A stretch of DNA of 64,000 nt from Chlorops oryzae (Eukaryota; Arthropoda; Insecta; Diptera; Chloropidae). Every line of letters begins with the position of its first letter. Positions within the stretch are counted from its first letter, which is position 1. The DNA is taken from contig CM035808.1 in NCBI GenBank assembly GCA_020466095.1, forward strand, positions 38,848,395 to 38,912,394, given 5' to 3'. This document shows positions 21,020 through 30,945 of this stretch, one piece after another. Under the pieces are notes generated by a model. It searched no databases. It was not told the origin of the DNA and worked only from the letters and a program-made list of their open reading frames with translations. The position numbers and the translations under genes were made by a program.

Positions 21020-21411
21020 GTTTGGGTGGTTAGCGTAGCCGCCACCAAGGGTGACACACTTAGGCCTCACATGGGCCCGTTGTGATACCACGAAAAATGG
21101 GAAAACAGAGAAGAATAGAAACAGAAAAAACGACAAAACTAACATTCACGCCCGAGATGGGAGTTGAAGCCAGTGCCTTCCGTATCATAAGTTGGCATCT
21201 CAATCATATAGAACTATAGCTGCAACTTCGGCCAAAAGCTATTACGTGGTACACCACACTTACTATTACGTGGTTCACCACAACACTCGGCTTATGGCGT
21301 GGTTCACCACAGTTGAACTTTTTCACCAAATCATGCCATAACGCGCCAAAATTTGGCCGAAGTTGCAGCTATAGTTCTATATGATCTCAATCAAATACGC
21401 CACAGAGGTAG
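21020..21411 (-). mobile_element. tRNA-derived SINE, interrupted by a MITE
   Basis: On the minus strand there is an A-box-like TGGCGTATTTGATTGAG (about 21405-21389). After the inserted MITE come GATGCCAACTTATGATACGG and a B-box-like GGCTTCAACTCC. The body continues through GTGGTATCACAACGGGCCCA and GGCGGCTACGCTAACCACCC, ending near 21020 in an AT-rich tail. Pol III promoter boxes in tRNA spacing mark it as a SINE. The family is not identified. Confidence 0.55.
21205..21383. mobile_element. 179-bp hAT-like MITE inside the SINE
   Basis: The ends are perfect inverted repeats starting CATATAGAACTATAGCTGCA and continuing ACTTCGGCC. ATCTCAAT is duplicated on both sides (21197-21204, 21384-21391). 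Removing the element and one duplication restores a continuous SINE. An 8-bp duplication fits hAT; counting the shared C it could be 9 bp (Mutator). The interior carries three ACCACA motifs. Confidence 0.85.
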
Positions 21412-21454
21412 AGCTGGAGCAATATCGATAGTTGCGACCATCGATAGTCTGAAC

Positions 21455-22132
21455 CAGGGTTGGAACTTTACTGCAATTGCAGTAGATCTACTGCGTTTTT
21501 TTTGTTGAAATTTTTGACATCTACTGCGACACTGCGAAAAGCTTAAAATCTACTGCGATTTTCGTCCCTGGTGTCACTTGATTTTTTTTTGTCAAACCAA
21601 ACTCCTAACGATAACTACCAAAAAAGCACAAATTTTGGTTGTACATTATCAACACCGCAATTCTATTTGTAACAAAGATATTATTGTTGTCCTTGTTTAA
21701 CATCTTGGATTTTCAATTTAATATGCCTGCCACACGTAGATCGAAATTGCTCAATTTCAAAAAATTTCAGAACAAATCTGACATTTGAAATTGAGGCAAT
21801 TTAAATTTTGTTCTGAAATTGCTCAATTTCGATCTACGTGTGGCAATCATATAAGCTTATATGTCACGATGTTAACAGTTTGACAGCTGATATAACAGAA
21901 AAAAATCTTGCCAAAAATCTTCGCTTCACATTGGAAAACGCGCAATATGGAGAAATATTTACATGAAATGTACTTATTGTTTATTTTTTCTTTTTATTTG
22001 AAAAGAATAAAATATATTTTTGTTATAAAAAACAGATTTGTAATGATTTTTATTTTTACTGCGCAAAATTCAAATCTACTGCCTTTTTTGTTAAAACTGC
22101 TGCACTTTCTTCTTCGCCAAGTTCCAACCCTG
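21455..22132. mobile_element. 678-bp hAT-like MITE with 8-bp duplication
   Basis: The element begins CAGGGTTGGAACTT and ends AAGTTCCAACCCTG. GTCTGAAC is duplicated exactly at 21447-21454 and 22133-22140. Inside both ends are ACTGC-rich repeats. There is no transposase. The M1 MITE copy 2 is inserted near its middle. Confidence 0.85.
21723..21850. mobile_element. MITE family M1, copy 2
   Basis: Same 128-bp palindrome as 16087-16214, starting ATGCCTGCCACACGTAGATC. Few substitutions separate the two copies. It is nested in the hAT-like MITE. Confidence 0.85.
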
Positions 22133-22425
22133 GTCTGAACTAGCGATAGTATCGATAATACAATCGGAAATATATTTTAAAATTTAAACTAATTTGGTTG
22201 GCAAATTGCTAGTGGTTCGAATCAAGCATCTTTAAGCTATTAAAAGTTTAAATATCCACCATTTTTAGTTTTAAATTTAAAAATTAATGATTGTCCTATA
22301 ATAATAACTTAAAATTTAATAAAATAGTGTGCAAAAGTATCCTTTCACAATATAAGTATATCACGTGAAAATATACAAGGAGGCGAATTTTAAAGCATTT
22401 CTTACTCAATTTTGAGGAATCTACC

Positions 22426-22566
22426 CAGTGGCGTAGCGAGACATTTCGGCGCTCGGCGCCCGATGGGGGCACAATGCAGGAAATGCCGCCCCCTCCAATC
22501 GGCCTCAATAAAAATACCTTCATAAAATTTGAAATATGATTTGGTCCCCATTTCTATACGCTACTG
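22426..22566 (+). mobile_element. hAT-like MITE, CAGTGGCGTAGCG family, copy 1
   Basis: A 141-bp element starts CAGTGGCGTAGCGAGACATT and ends TATACGCTACTG. AATCTACC is duplicated exactly on both sides (22418-22425, 22567-22574). It shares CACAATGCAGGAAATGCC and GGCCTCAATAAAAATACCTT with the copy at 24192-24356. Confidence 0.85.
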
Positions 22567-22784
22567 AATCTACCCATTCTTTGTAACCATAGCATACGCA
22601 GTTTTGCATAGCGCCTATAATTCTCATTTTGTTTATAAAGTGGGACAAACAAGACTCGCAGAATTTCTGAAGATCTTTGACAACGTAATGTGTCAGGAAC
22701 GTGGATAGGTTTGTCTTATTTATGAGTTTGGGGGAGCTGGAGAGCTATCGATTGTTCGATAATCTATGGTTGCAATAGCCGATA

Positions 22785-23389
22785 GAGGCCTTTTACATTA
22801 GTCAATAGTTGATCGTCAATTCCTATCGATATTCCCTTTTGGAGTTGCATTCGCTTTTACACTTACTCTAAAGAATTGATCGTCAATTCTTACTTCGTTT
22901 GCCTTTTATGACATTTTCCTCTTCAACACAGGGGTGATATTTTATAAAATTCAAGCAAATTAAAATATGTATCTCTGATTAAGGGTTGATAGCAGAAGCA
23001 TAAATACAGCACTACCTGTTTTGTTTTAATGAATTTAATTATTGATGCTAAGGAGTATTTCAAAATGCTTGAATTAAAAATGCTTTTTGAAAAAGACAAT
23101 TTTTAGTGAGTAGCTGTTAAATTGTTCTGTTTGAAAATAAATTCTATACATTCGGTACATACAAGAATGTAAGAATGCGATGCTGTCTCCACGAACAACG
23201 AAAACGAATAAAATAAATGTCAGAAATTTGTTCCCAGCCATCGATAAGTTCGATAAACGAAAGAGAGCAAAGACGGATTGAGCGAGTACGTGCAACCAAA
23301 AAACGCTCAACTTTTCGATAACGATATGTTATCGTTTTGTACTGAAAATGAGAATTGACGGTCAACTATTGACTAATGTAAAAGGCCTC
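22785..23389. mobile_element. 605-bp TIR element (family R)
   Basis: The ends begin GAGGCCTTTTACATTAGTCA and continue ATAGTTGA(T/C)CGTCAATTC, about 40 bp inverted. A 3-bp ATA flanks both ends. The segment 22925-23030 is homologous to the sequence around the nested MITEs at 16350-16640. No coding frame is recognised. Confidence 0.7.
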
Positions 23390-24191
23390 ATAGTGTCAAT
23401 AAGCGATAGTATAAATAATCGATAGGTTCAATAATTGATAGTTTTGATCATCGAAAGTTGCATTTTCGAGCGACTGTCGCCATAATCTAAATAAGGGCAG
23501 TTGAAGGAATCTCTCAAAATAAGCCCTCTTTGTCACCAACAGTGCCACCTTTCCAAAGCTTAAGTAAATGCCAATGAATCAAAGCTATCGATAGTCGTCG
23601 AAAACCATCCTCTGCCTTTGGTGTATTAAATCAAAGTACAGTTACTTAATCGAATATTAAATTTATAAGTTACTTATTGTTAACCAAAATCACCAAATCA
23701 ATCAAAGTTTATCAGCCCTATTCTAAATTAACATTCCCCGGGAATTTCCCTCCAAAAATTATTTCTCCGAGGAAAAAGGGAGTAATCTCAACGTCAAATA
23801 ATGGATGAATGTGATGACCATTGCTTAAAAATGTTCGAAGTTCCTGCTCCCTCTATGAACTAAAAATGGAATTTTAAATGTGGTCGATATTATTGTGGTT
23901 TTAAAAATAATGAGAAATTCCCTTTGAGTACTTCACTGCTTGCATGAATTACACTGAAGTTAAAATTCAATTTAGAAGCATGTGTTCATAACCAGGAGCT
24001 CCATCAGAAATTAGGGGTCGGGGATTTATTTCCTTGGGGAGTTTTGTTATGACTAGTGTAAAAAAAAGGGGTCTTAAAATGTCCACTAAGTTTTTAAGCA
24101 CCTCGAGGGTCCTACATGAACACCAGGCCCCTTTGAGAAGCAATTCTCGAAATAAAGATATAAAAAAGGAAGTTATCTACCTTACCTGAAG

Positions 24192-24356
24192 CAGTAGCGC
24201 ACCGAGGGGGGATCGAATGGGGCAGTCGCTCCGGGCGTCAAATCATATTTCAATTTTTATGAAGGTATTTTTATTGAGGCCGGTTGGAGGGTGAGGCATT
24301 TCCTGCATTGTGCCACCATCGTTCCCCGGGCGCCGAAATGTTTCGCTACGCCACTG
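24192..24356 (-). mobile_element. hAT-like MITE, CAGTGGCGTAGCG family, copy 2
   Basis: This is the inverted copy of the 22426-22566 family. The plus-strand left end is CAGTAGCGCACC and the right end CGCTACGCCACTG. The flanks ACCTGAAG and CCCTGAAG match at 7 of 8 positions, as expected for an old 8-bp target duplication. Confidence 0.8.
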
Positions 24357-24833
24357 CCCTGAAGTAAATCTTTCGCCAATTTTCGCCCTCTTAGACGGAG
24401 GGTTCACTCATTTTAAGCCATCTCTACTGGGCTGATCATTAGAAAATAAGCCTATTTAAAATGGAATATTTTCTCTACGGCCTTGTGTTCATTTTTATTT
24501 TAGTTCTCACTGAGGGCGTCACTTTAAAAATTGTTAAAATAAAAATAATACATATTCTGTTTTCTTTTAGACATTGTAAGTTTAATTTTTTTTTTTTTTT
24601 TTAACGGTTTTTTATTATTGCATCTTCATATCCTATGAACTAACAACAAGTTAATGAATCTTAAAACTAAAAAATATTTATTAATATTATATGCTTTTCA
24701 GTCCACGCCAACGCGTGAACTGGGCTGCCTTTCCGTATGATGAATCCATAGATGGGTTTCCAGGAGGATTTTTTTGTTACAAAAGTTACAAAAAAAATTT
24801 TTTTTTTTTTTTTTTCAAAAATTTAGAGGGGGC

Positions 24834-27503
24834 TTAGTTGTGAGACAGTGATGGCAAGTCACGCCTTTTTAGCCTTGAGGAGCTGTTTGTTAGCAACAAA
24901 TTTCTAGCTAGTGGGTTCGGATGTTGGGACAATCGAGTGCAATATTTGCGGCTTAATGAGATAAGCTCGTTTTTGACCATCGGGGTACAAAGGTCTTTAT
25001 GTATGTTTTCGTTTTTTATAAACCATGGAGCACCAGTTATAGTCCGAAGAATTCTGGACTGTGAGCGTTGTATAATGTCTAATAAAGAGTTGCTGGCTTT
25101 TCCCCAGAGCTGGGAGCCATAAGTCCATATAGGCTTAAGTGTTGCGTTATAAAGAAGCACTTTGTGTTCGAGCCGCAATCTTGACTTACTGTTGAGTAGC
25201 CAGTGCAGTTTTTGGGCGCTCAGCTTCATTTGGGTGCGTTTTGCCTCAATGTGCTTGCGCCATGTGAGTCGGCGATCTAAGTGAATGCCTAGATATCTCA
25301 CTTCATTGGCCTGTGGAACTCGTGTGCTATTAAGCATAATTGGAGGGCATGTCTCGCGACGCAGCGTGAAAGTTATGTGGGTGCATTTGCTGTCATTTAC
25401 TTTTATTCTCCAGTTCGCAAGCCAGTCTTCAACAGTATGAAGATGATTATTAAGAACTCGAGAGGCGACCACAGGATCGCTGTGTGCATACAAAATTGCT
25501 GTATCGTCTGCAAATGTAGATGTGAAGAGTTCTGGGGATACAGGCAGATCAGCCGTGTAAATCAGGTATAGCAGGGGCCCTAGGACACTACCTTGGGGTA
25601 CACCTGCTGAAATGTCATATTCATATGTCGTGTGTGTTCCATATTTGATTTTGAACTTCCTTTCAGAGAGGTAGGATTGTAGGACTTTGTGAGTGTTTTC
25701 GGGAAGGGTATGTTTAATTTTAAACATTAAGCCAGAGTGCCATACTTTATCAAAGGCTTGCGAGATATCCAGAAATATGGCGGAACAGTATTTCTTCTTT
25801 TCAAATGCGTTTCTGATTTCGGTGGTAACTCTGTTTACCTGTTCAATGGTGCCATGGCTTTTACGAAAACCAAACTGGTGCTGGGGAATAGCTCCAGAAA
25901 TTTGTAAGGGTGGTAAAATTTTTGCTAAGAGACATTTTTCAAAGACTTTTGAGAGTACTGGCAACAAGCTAATTGGCCGATATGATGATGGGAGTGATAG
26001 GTCTTTTCCTGGCTTAGGGATCATAATTATGTTCGAAATTTTCCAGGGTCTAGGATAATATCCTAGCCTCAATATTGCGTTGAATATGAAGAGGATTAAT
26101 CTTGTTGCTACAGTGGGGAGTTGTTGCACCATCTGTGGGGTTATAAGATCAAAGCCTGCGGCCTTTTTTGTGTTTAGCTCGCCAATGATAAACTTGATCT
26201 CCTTGTGCTGAAATTCGCCTATATTTTCGATTGATCGAGGGTTCATTTTGGGAAATTGAAAAGCGTTAGTGCGTGGGTTGGGCTTAAAAACGTTTTCGAG
26301 ATATTTAGCAAATACATGCGCTTTTTCTTCGTCCTTTCTAGCCCAGCTTCCAGTGTTAGTACGCAGTGGTGCTACGTTTGTTTTGGGTGCCTTCATCTTT
26401 TTATTTGCTTTCCAAAGAGAATAGTTTGATTCCGCTGTCGGGCTCAAATTTCGAGTGTAATTTTCTAAATTAGTTTTCAGATCATTATCAAGAGCTTCTC
26501 TCAGGCGCTTAGTCGCTTGCACTAAGTTAACTTTCGCGGTGGGTGAACGTTGTCGCTGCCATTCCCTTCGTAGGCGTCTTTTTTCTCGTACAAGAGTTTC
26601 GATCTCGCTTGAAGTATATCTTCGAGGTTCTTTTGGCTTGCTGATTATTTTTGGGGTTGCATGAACTGCTGCCGATATCATGATATTGTTTACCTCTGTT
26701 ACGGCATCATCAATATCACATTCGCTTCGGAGTATAGAGTTCTCGTTCAAATGCGAGCTTATATATTTTTTGTATTTAAGCCAGTGGGTTTTATTTGTTA
26801 CAATTCTGTCGGGTTTTTCGGTGAATGTGGGCAAGCCCATCATTGTAATTATAACAGGGGAATGGTCGGATGACAAATCGAAGCTGGGTTCAGCATGTAA
26901 TTCACTACGATCAAAGTTTTTGCTGACTGCAAAATCAATGAGGTCGGGTTTTTTTTGCAAATCGGAAGGCCAGTAAGTGGGTTGACCTGTTGAAATACAG
27001 TCAAAATTTTCACGACTATTTATTATAATTGAATATAGTTGTCGCCCTTTGGGGTTAATTAATCTAGAGCCCCAGTGTGGGTGCTTAGCATTATAGTCCC
27101 CAGCTGCTATAAATTTGTTGCCAAGCTTTTGGAAGTACTCTAAAAATTGTGTACCAGTAACAGAAAATCTCGGTGGGCAGTAAACTGCACTTAAAGCGAT
27201 AATGCTGTTACCATAATGCAATGAGATAGAAGTTGCTTGTAAGTAATTTTGGGAAAATTCATCCATTAAATTGTGTTTTATTCGAGTTTTGATCAAAACG
27301 CCGGTGCCGCCGTGTGCCTTTCCATCTGGGTGATGAGTGCCATAAAACGTATAATTTTTAATAGTAAAATTATTTTTGCTTGTGAGGTGGGTTTCACTGA
27401 CGAGCATTACGTCAATTGAATGTAATTCAAGAAATGTTTGAATTTCAAGCTTGTGTTGTCGAATGCCGTTAGCATTCCAATGACAAATTTTTAGGACACT
27501 CAT
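24834..27503 (-). CDS. LINE ORF2: endonuclease and reverse transcriptase
   Basis: The 889-residue protein has an AP-type endonuclease domain (about 1-225): ICHWNANG with the metal-binding Asn, SETHLT with Glu near residue 38, AAGDYNAKHPHW, and the catalytic SSDHSP near residue 212. A reverse transcriptase domain follows (about 480-750): PSSYRPISLLPVLSK, IFLDISQAFDKVWH, AGVPQGSVLGPLLYLIYTAD and the active site TFADDTAIL. No RNase H domain is seen, as in most Jockey-clade elements of similar length. The protein nicks target DNA and primes cDNA synthesis from the element RNA. Its ATG overlaps the ORF1 stop codon as ATGA. Confidence 0.95.
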   Translation of the reverse strand: MSVLKICHWNANGIRQHKLEIQTFLELHSIDVMLVSETHLTSKNNFTIKNYTFYGTHHPDGKAHGGTGVLIKTRIKHNLMDEFSQNYLQATSISLHYGNSIIALSAVYCPPRFSVTGTQFLEYFQKLGNKFIAAGDYNAKHPHWGSRLINPKGRQLYSIIINSRENFDCISTGQPTYWPSDLQKKPDLIDFAVSKNFDRSELHAEPSFDLSSDHSPVIITMMGLPTFTEKPDRIVTNKTHWLKYKKYISSHLNENSILRSECDIDDAVTEVNNIMISAAVHATPKIISKPKEPRRYTSSEIETLVREKRRLRREWQRQRSPTAKVNLVQATKRLREALDNDLKTNLENYTRNLSPTAESNYSLWKANKKMKAPKTNVAPLRTNTGSWARKDEEKAHVFAKYLENVFKPNPRTNAFQFPKMNPRSIENIGEFQHKEIKFIIGELNTKKAAGFDLITPQMVQQLPTVATRLILFIFNAILRLGYYPRPWKISNIIMIPKPGKDLSLPSSYRPISLLPVLSKVFEKCLLAKILPPLQISGAIPQHQFGFRKSHGTIEQVNRVTTEIRNAFEKKKYCSAIFLDISQAFDKVWHSGLMFKIKHTLPENTHKVLQSYLSERKFKIKYGTHTTYEYDISAGVPQGSVLGPLLYLIYTADLPVSPELFTSTFADDTAILYAHSDPVVASRVLNNHLHTVEDWLANWRIKVNDSKCTHITFTLRRETCPPIMLNSTRVPQANEVRYLGIHLDRRLTWRKHIEAKRTQMKLSAQKLHWLLNSKSRLRLEHKVLLYNATLKPIWTYGSQLWGKASNSLLDIIQRSQSRILRTITGAPWFIKNENIHKDLCTPMVKNELISLSRKYCTRLSQHPNPLARNLLLTNSSSRLKRRDLPSLSHN

Positions 27504-29164
27504 TTCTTTGCAATAAGAATTTGCATGAGTTGGCTTTGAGCCCGCATCATCTCTTGCAGCATTGATTGCACAGTTGAAGTGAACTGCATCAGGCAGTTAG
27601 TCAAATTCGAGATCATTGATTCCAAATTTGATATGGCACCTTGAGGGTGTACCGCCGTGTTCGACCTGACAGCGTCAGCATACGAAATAGTCATAGGAGT
27701 ATGAACAGGATGTGCTGCTGTCGCAAGAGATGCTTGAGGTTGGGTCGCAGTGTTAGACTTTACTGCGTCAGCATATGAAAATGCTTTGGGAGGAAGAGCA
27801 GCTGATGCTGGCCCTTGCTGGCTCGGCAAGAAGTTCGGAACTTCTTCGTGAGTTTTCCGCTTGGGTTGGTCTTTTTTTTTTATTGCCATGTAGATCGGGC
27901 ATCCACGATAACTCGCTTTGTGGTTACCACCACAGTTGCTGCATTTTCTTACATCAGGGTTGTCTTGATCAACTTGACAAGAGTACGAAGAATGCCGATC
28001 TCCACATGTAGCGCACACGGGGTTCAACGTGCAATAGTTTTGCGTGTGACCAAATTCTTGGCAATTAGAGCATTGAACCGGTCCTTTCCGCTTATGAGGC
28101 TCTTCGACAGTAATTTTGCGGTGTAGCAAAAATTGCAGATTGTATATTGGGTGGACCTCGTTCTTTTTTAGTTTTTGGGAGTTAGCTGAAGGATCAAGCT
28201 CAATGCGATATAGGGGTTGCGGAATATTTTGTTTGTTTTTAATATTAAAAACGGTTTTCGTTGGAAAACCTGCAGCTTGCAGAGCGCCTTTGATCTCTGC
28301 TGGGTCAAGTGAGGGCTCGATGCCTTTTATTACTACCACTAAACCTTTGCTTGCTTTAAGCTGGTAGGTATAGTAGCTTTTTTTGAGTGCATCAAAGTGG
28401 TTCACCAGGGTACGATAGTGGATTTCCGTATAAATTTGTATTTTAGTTTCTTTCACGTTACCCCTTTTAATGGAAACAACGTGAAAGTTGCTGCTGCCAA
28501 TGGAACGAGCGATAGTTGCTACTAGAGCGTTGGAACATTCCTCACGCAAGTAGATTGGGGGAGGCTTAATTTTTTTGATGGGGTTTGGAGTAGATGCTTT
28601 ATTGTCATCTTTGCTAGCAAGCAGCGCAAATCTATTTTGGCTTGGGCTAGTAGCAGTGCTCGTTGATGCATTGGGTTTCAATACTTTTAGAGCCTTCTGT
28701 CCTTGCATTTTTTGGGGACTCAATTTCCGCTTGATGTTGACGTAGCGATCCATGCCTGTCTGCACTGCCGACCCCTTTTGCTTTTCGTGGACGCCAACGT
28801 TTTTTGCTATAGCGGCAGCGGCGCTAGCATTCACTTGAGTAGAGCGCACGGCTGAGCTCTGAGCAGCGGTTTGGGCAGCAATTTCGGCTTCGTTTTGTCT
28901 GCTGTATTCTTCTTCTGACTTAGTGTTTGTCAGTATGTCGGTTGTTTCTTCGTTTTGCAGTGATGCTGTTGTTTTTGAAGAGGTGAGGCTCGCAATAAGA
29001 GCAGAAACCGTTGACGTTGTAGCTGTGTACTTAGGACTAGCAAAAGTATTAGTTGGCGTACTTACTGCGATCGAGCAGGGAGTATTGGAGCTTGTAGGCA
29101 GAAAGGGTAGTGCATTTGCTGCATTTGTTTGCTGCGGTGTGCGGGAAAGCTTGCCTGACGTCAC
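27500..29164 (-). CDS. LINE ORF1: Gag-like RNA-binding protein with three zinc knuckles
   Basis: The 554-residue protein has a low-complexity Ser/Thr/Ala-rich N-terminus and a central region with the layout of the PRE_C2HC domain of Jockey-type Gag. Three Cys/His knuckles follow at about residues 365-425: CSNCQEFGHTQNYC, CATCGDRHSSYSC and CSNCGGNHKASYRGC. The C-terminus repeats a SYADAV(K/R)SNTA motif (two copies). Such proteins coat the element RNA. The stop TGA overlaps the ORF2 start by four bases. Confidence 0.9.
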   Translation of the reverse strand: MTSGKLSRTPQQTNAANALPFLPTSSNTPCSIAVSTPTNTFASPKYTATTSTVSALIASLTSSKTTASLQNEETTDILTNTKSEEEYSRQNEAEIAAQTAAQSSAVRSTQVNASAAAAIAKNVGVHEKQKGSAVQTGMDRYVNIKRKLSPQKMQGQKALKVLKPNASTSTATSPSQNRFALLASKDDNKASTPNPIKKIKPPPIYLREECSNALVATIARSIGSSNFHVVSIKRGNVKETKIQIYTEIHYRTLVNHFDALKKSYYTYQLKASKGLVVVIKGIEPSLDPAEIKGALQAAGFPTKTVFNIKNKQNIPQPLYRIELDPSANSQKLKKNEVHPIYNLQFLLHRKITVEEPHKRKGPVQCSNCQEFGHTQNYCTLNPVCATCGDRHSSYSCQVDQDNPDVRKCSNCGGNHKASYRGCPIYMAIKKKDQPKRKTHEEVPNFLPSQQGPASAALPPKAFSYADAVKSNTATQPQASLATAAHPVHTPMTISYADAVRSNTAVHPQGAISNLESMISNLTNCLMQFTSTVQSMLQEMMRAQSQLMQILIAKK

Positions 29165-30061
29165 CGAGTGAAGGTTCAGCAGAGCATTTTGTTGTTGGAT
29201 CGATTCGGTAACACTGTGCGAGCGACGTCGGCCGCACGGCGGCGAACGTTAGACACTTATTTTATTTTCAATTTTTTTCTTCTTCTTTCTCTTTTTTTTT
29301 TTTTACATGCACTTTTCGCGCACTATAAGAGTCACTGTCTCTAATTTTTATTCGGGTTTTTTTTTTCTTATTTTTATTATTATAAATTTAATTTTGATTT
29401 AATTCAGTGGATTTTTTTATTTTTATTTTTTTTTTTTTTATTTAATAATGTTTAATTTTGTGATTGTTTTGTGTTATGTTTTGTTTGTTTTTTTGGCTTT
29501 GTTTTTTTTTTTTTTTTACTGAGGTTGCGGAGCAAAGTAAAAAAAAGTAAGTTTAATGATAAAACATCTTATCGGTAGTCCAGTCTAGCAGCAGTGCCTG
29601 TGAGTAGTTTCTATCTGAGCCGAAACTCTTAGCGGTGATAGCGATTTCGTTCCCACAACCGAAGCGAGAAGTCGACTTAGACTTGTGGTAGCTCAAGTGG
29701 CATGTTTTGAGGTTTCACGATAAGGAGCGCAATCGAAATTGTCGTAGGTTAGCTTCGAATGTTTATGAAAAGCGTTTGTATTTATTTTTAATTAAAAATA
29801 AAAAGAGAACTAAAAACATAAATACAAAATTCATATCAGCGAGAAGGGACTCAAATCAAAGTTCCCACGCGAATGTGGTCAGCGAATAGATTTAGAAAAG
29901 CCAAACAAATTGTTTATCCTCAATGAAATGTTCTGCATTTTGCGATTGTGGCAAATATAAAAAGATAAGTTAGAAAAAAGAAAATTTTTATACATAATTC
30001 AAAAGAAAAAATGTTCTTTTTATTTTTTTTACTAAAAAATCTTTTTTTTTTTTTTGTACGT

Positions 30062-30105
30062 CAAAGAAACTATGAGTCGAACCAAGGCACCGCCTGAGCT
30101 ATGAC
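30062..30105 (-). repeat. tRNA-derived fragment with A and B boxes close together
   Basis: On the minus strand TAGCTCAGGCGG (a perfect A-box consensus) is followed after four bases by TTGGTTCGACTC (B box). In tRNAs the boxes are 30 or more bases apart, so the middle is deleted. An A-rich tail follows (30040-30055), suggesting a truncated SINE or retro-pseudogene. Confidence 0.5.
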
Positions 30106-30772
30106 GATCTTGGCATGGGGCATGATTCACTAATCTCGTTAGGCTCGACTATTTCAGCTTAAGAACAAAGATGCAAATGACTAAATTTCTGATTAAAGCT
30201 TCGAAAATAGGAATGATTCAAATCGAATTAATTGTAACTGCAATGATTCAAAAAATCATAAGCGATATTGCCATCTTCGAAAGATAAATAAAATCATATT
30301 TTCCATTTGAGCTAAAAAAAGAACATTTTCGAGAATTGTCGTGATTTTTGTTGAACAATAAATTTTATTAAAATGAAGTAAAATTATGAAATTCGAACCG
30401 ATTTTTTGACATCATTTTAAGGCGAGACGTATTAAAATATTTTATAATTTTAATAAAGCAGAATATATAATTATTCCTTAATTTTTTTCCATCAGAAAAT
30501 TAAAAGTTATCCTGTTTTTCATTTTTCATTCAAAGCATATTATAACGTTATCAGAACGATTAAGGTTCGATATTATCAACAAAGGTACTTCAGAAGAGAC
30601 AGTGGGCCCTCACCACTAACGAAAATTCAATCGACATTCGTCACATTCATTCTCTGACGGTAAAATAGAAATCATAAAATGTTTAGAAGTTTATCAGCCC
30701 GATTCTAAATATTCTCGGGGATTCCCCAGCGTATTTGAAAAAAGAAATCATCTTATTCTAAATACATACAAG

Positions 30773-30945
30773 CATGGGCGTATTTACAGTAGGGCAGGGA
30801 GGGGCAACTGCACCCCTCTTAATATTTTCTGCCCAGTATAGATCGCAAAAGAATTTTCCAGGAGTATAGAGAAATGAGACAATACATATGGAATAAACTA
30901 TTTGTATTTTGCCCCTCTCTAACTGAAATTCTAGATACACCCATG
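30773..30945. mobile_element. hAT-like MITE, 173 bp
   Basis: The ends are CATGGGCGTATTTACAG and, inverted, CATGGGTGTATCTAGA. Inside each lies GAGGGGCAA. The flanks CATACAAG and AATACAAG match at 7 of 8 positions, consistent with an 8-bp duplication. Confidence 0.7.

Larger units (their letters stand above)
19397..24797. other. Transposon-rich spacer downstream of TRIP4
   Basis: No host gene is visible between the end of TRIP4 and the LINE. The elements are listed individually. Between them, about 21420-23640, are many CGATA and TATCGATA motifs. A stretch at 23700-24190 starts TTTATCAGCCCTATTCTAAA and may be a further decayed repeat (similar start at about 30690). Confidence 0.5.
24798..29740 (-). 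mobile_element. Jockey-like non-LTR retrotransposon, apparently full length
   Basis: Two intact overlapping ORFs are followed on the minus strand by a very short 3' UTR (about 20 bp) and an A tail (24798-24815). Upstream of ORF1 is a 5' UTR of roughly 0.5 kb with T/A-rich tracts. The 5' boundary near 29.7 kb is a guess, and I could not find a target duplication. Intact frames suggest recent insertion. The element lies between TRIP4 and lz, opposite to both. Confidence 0.9.
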
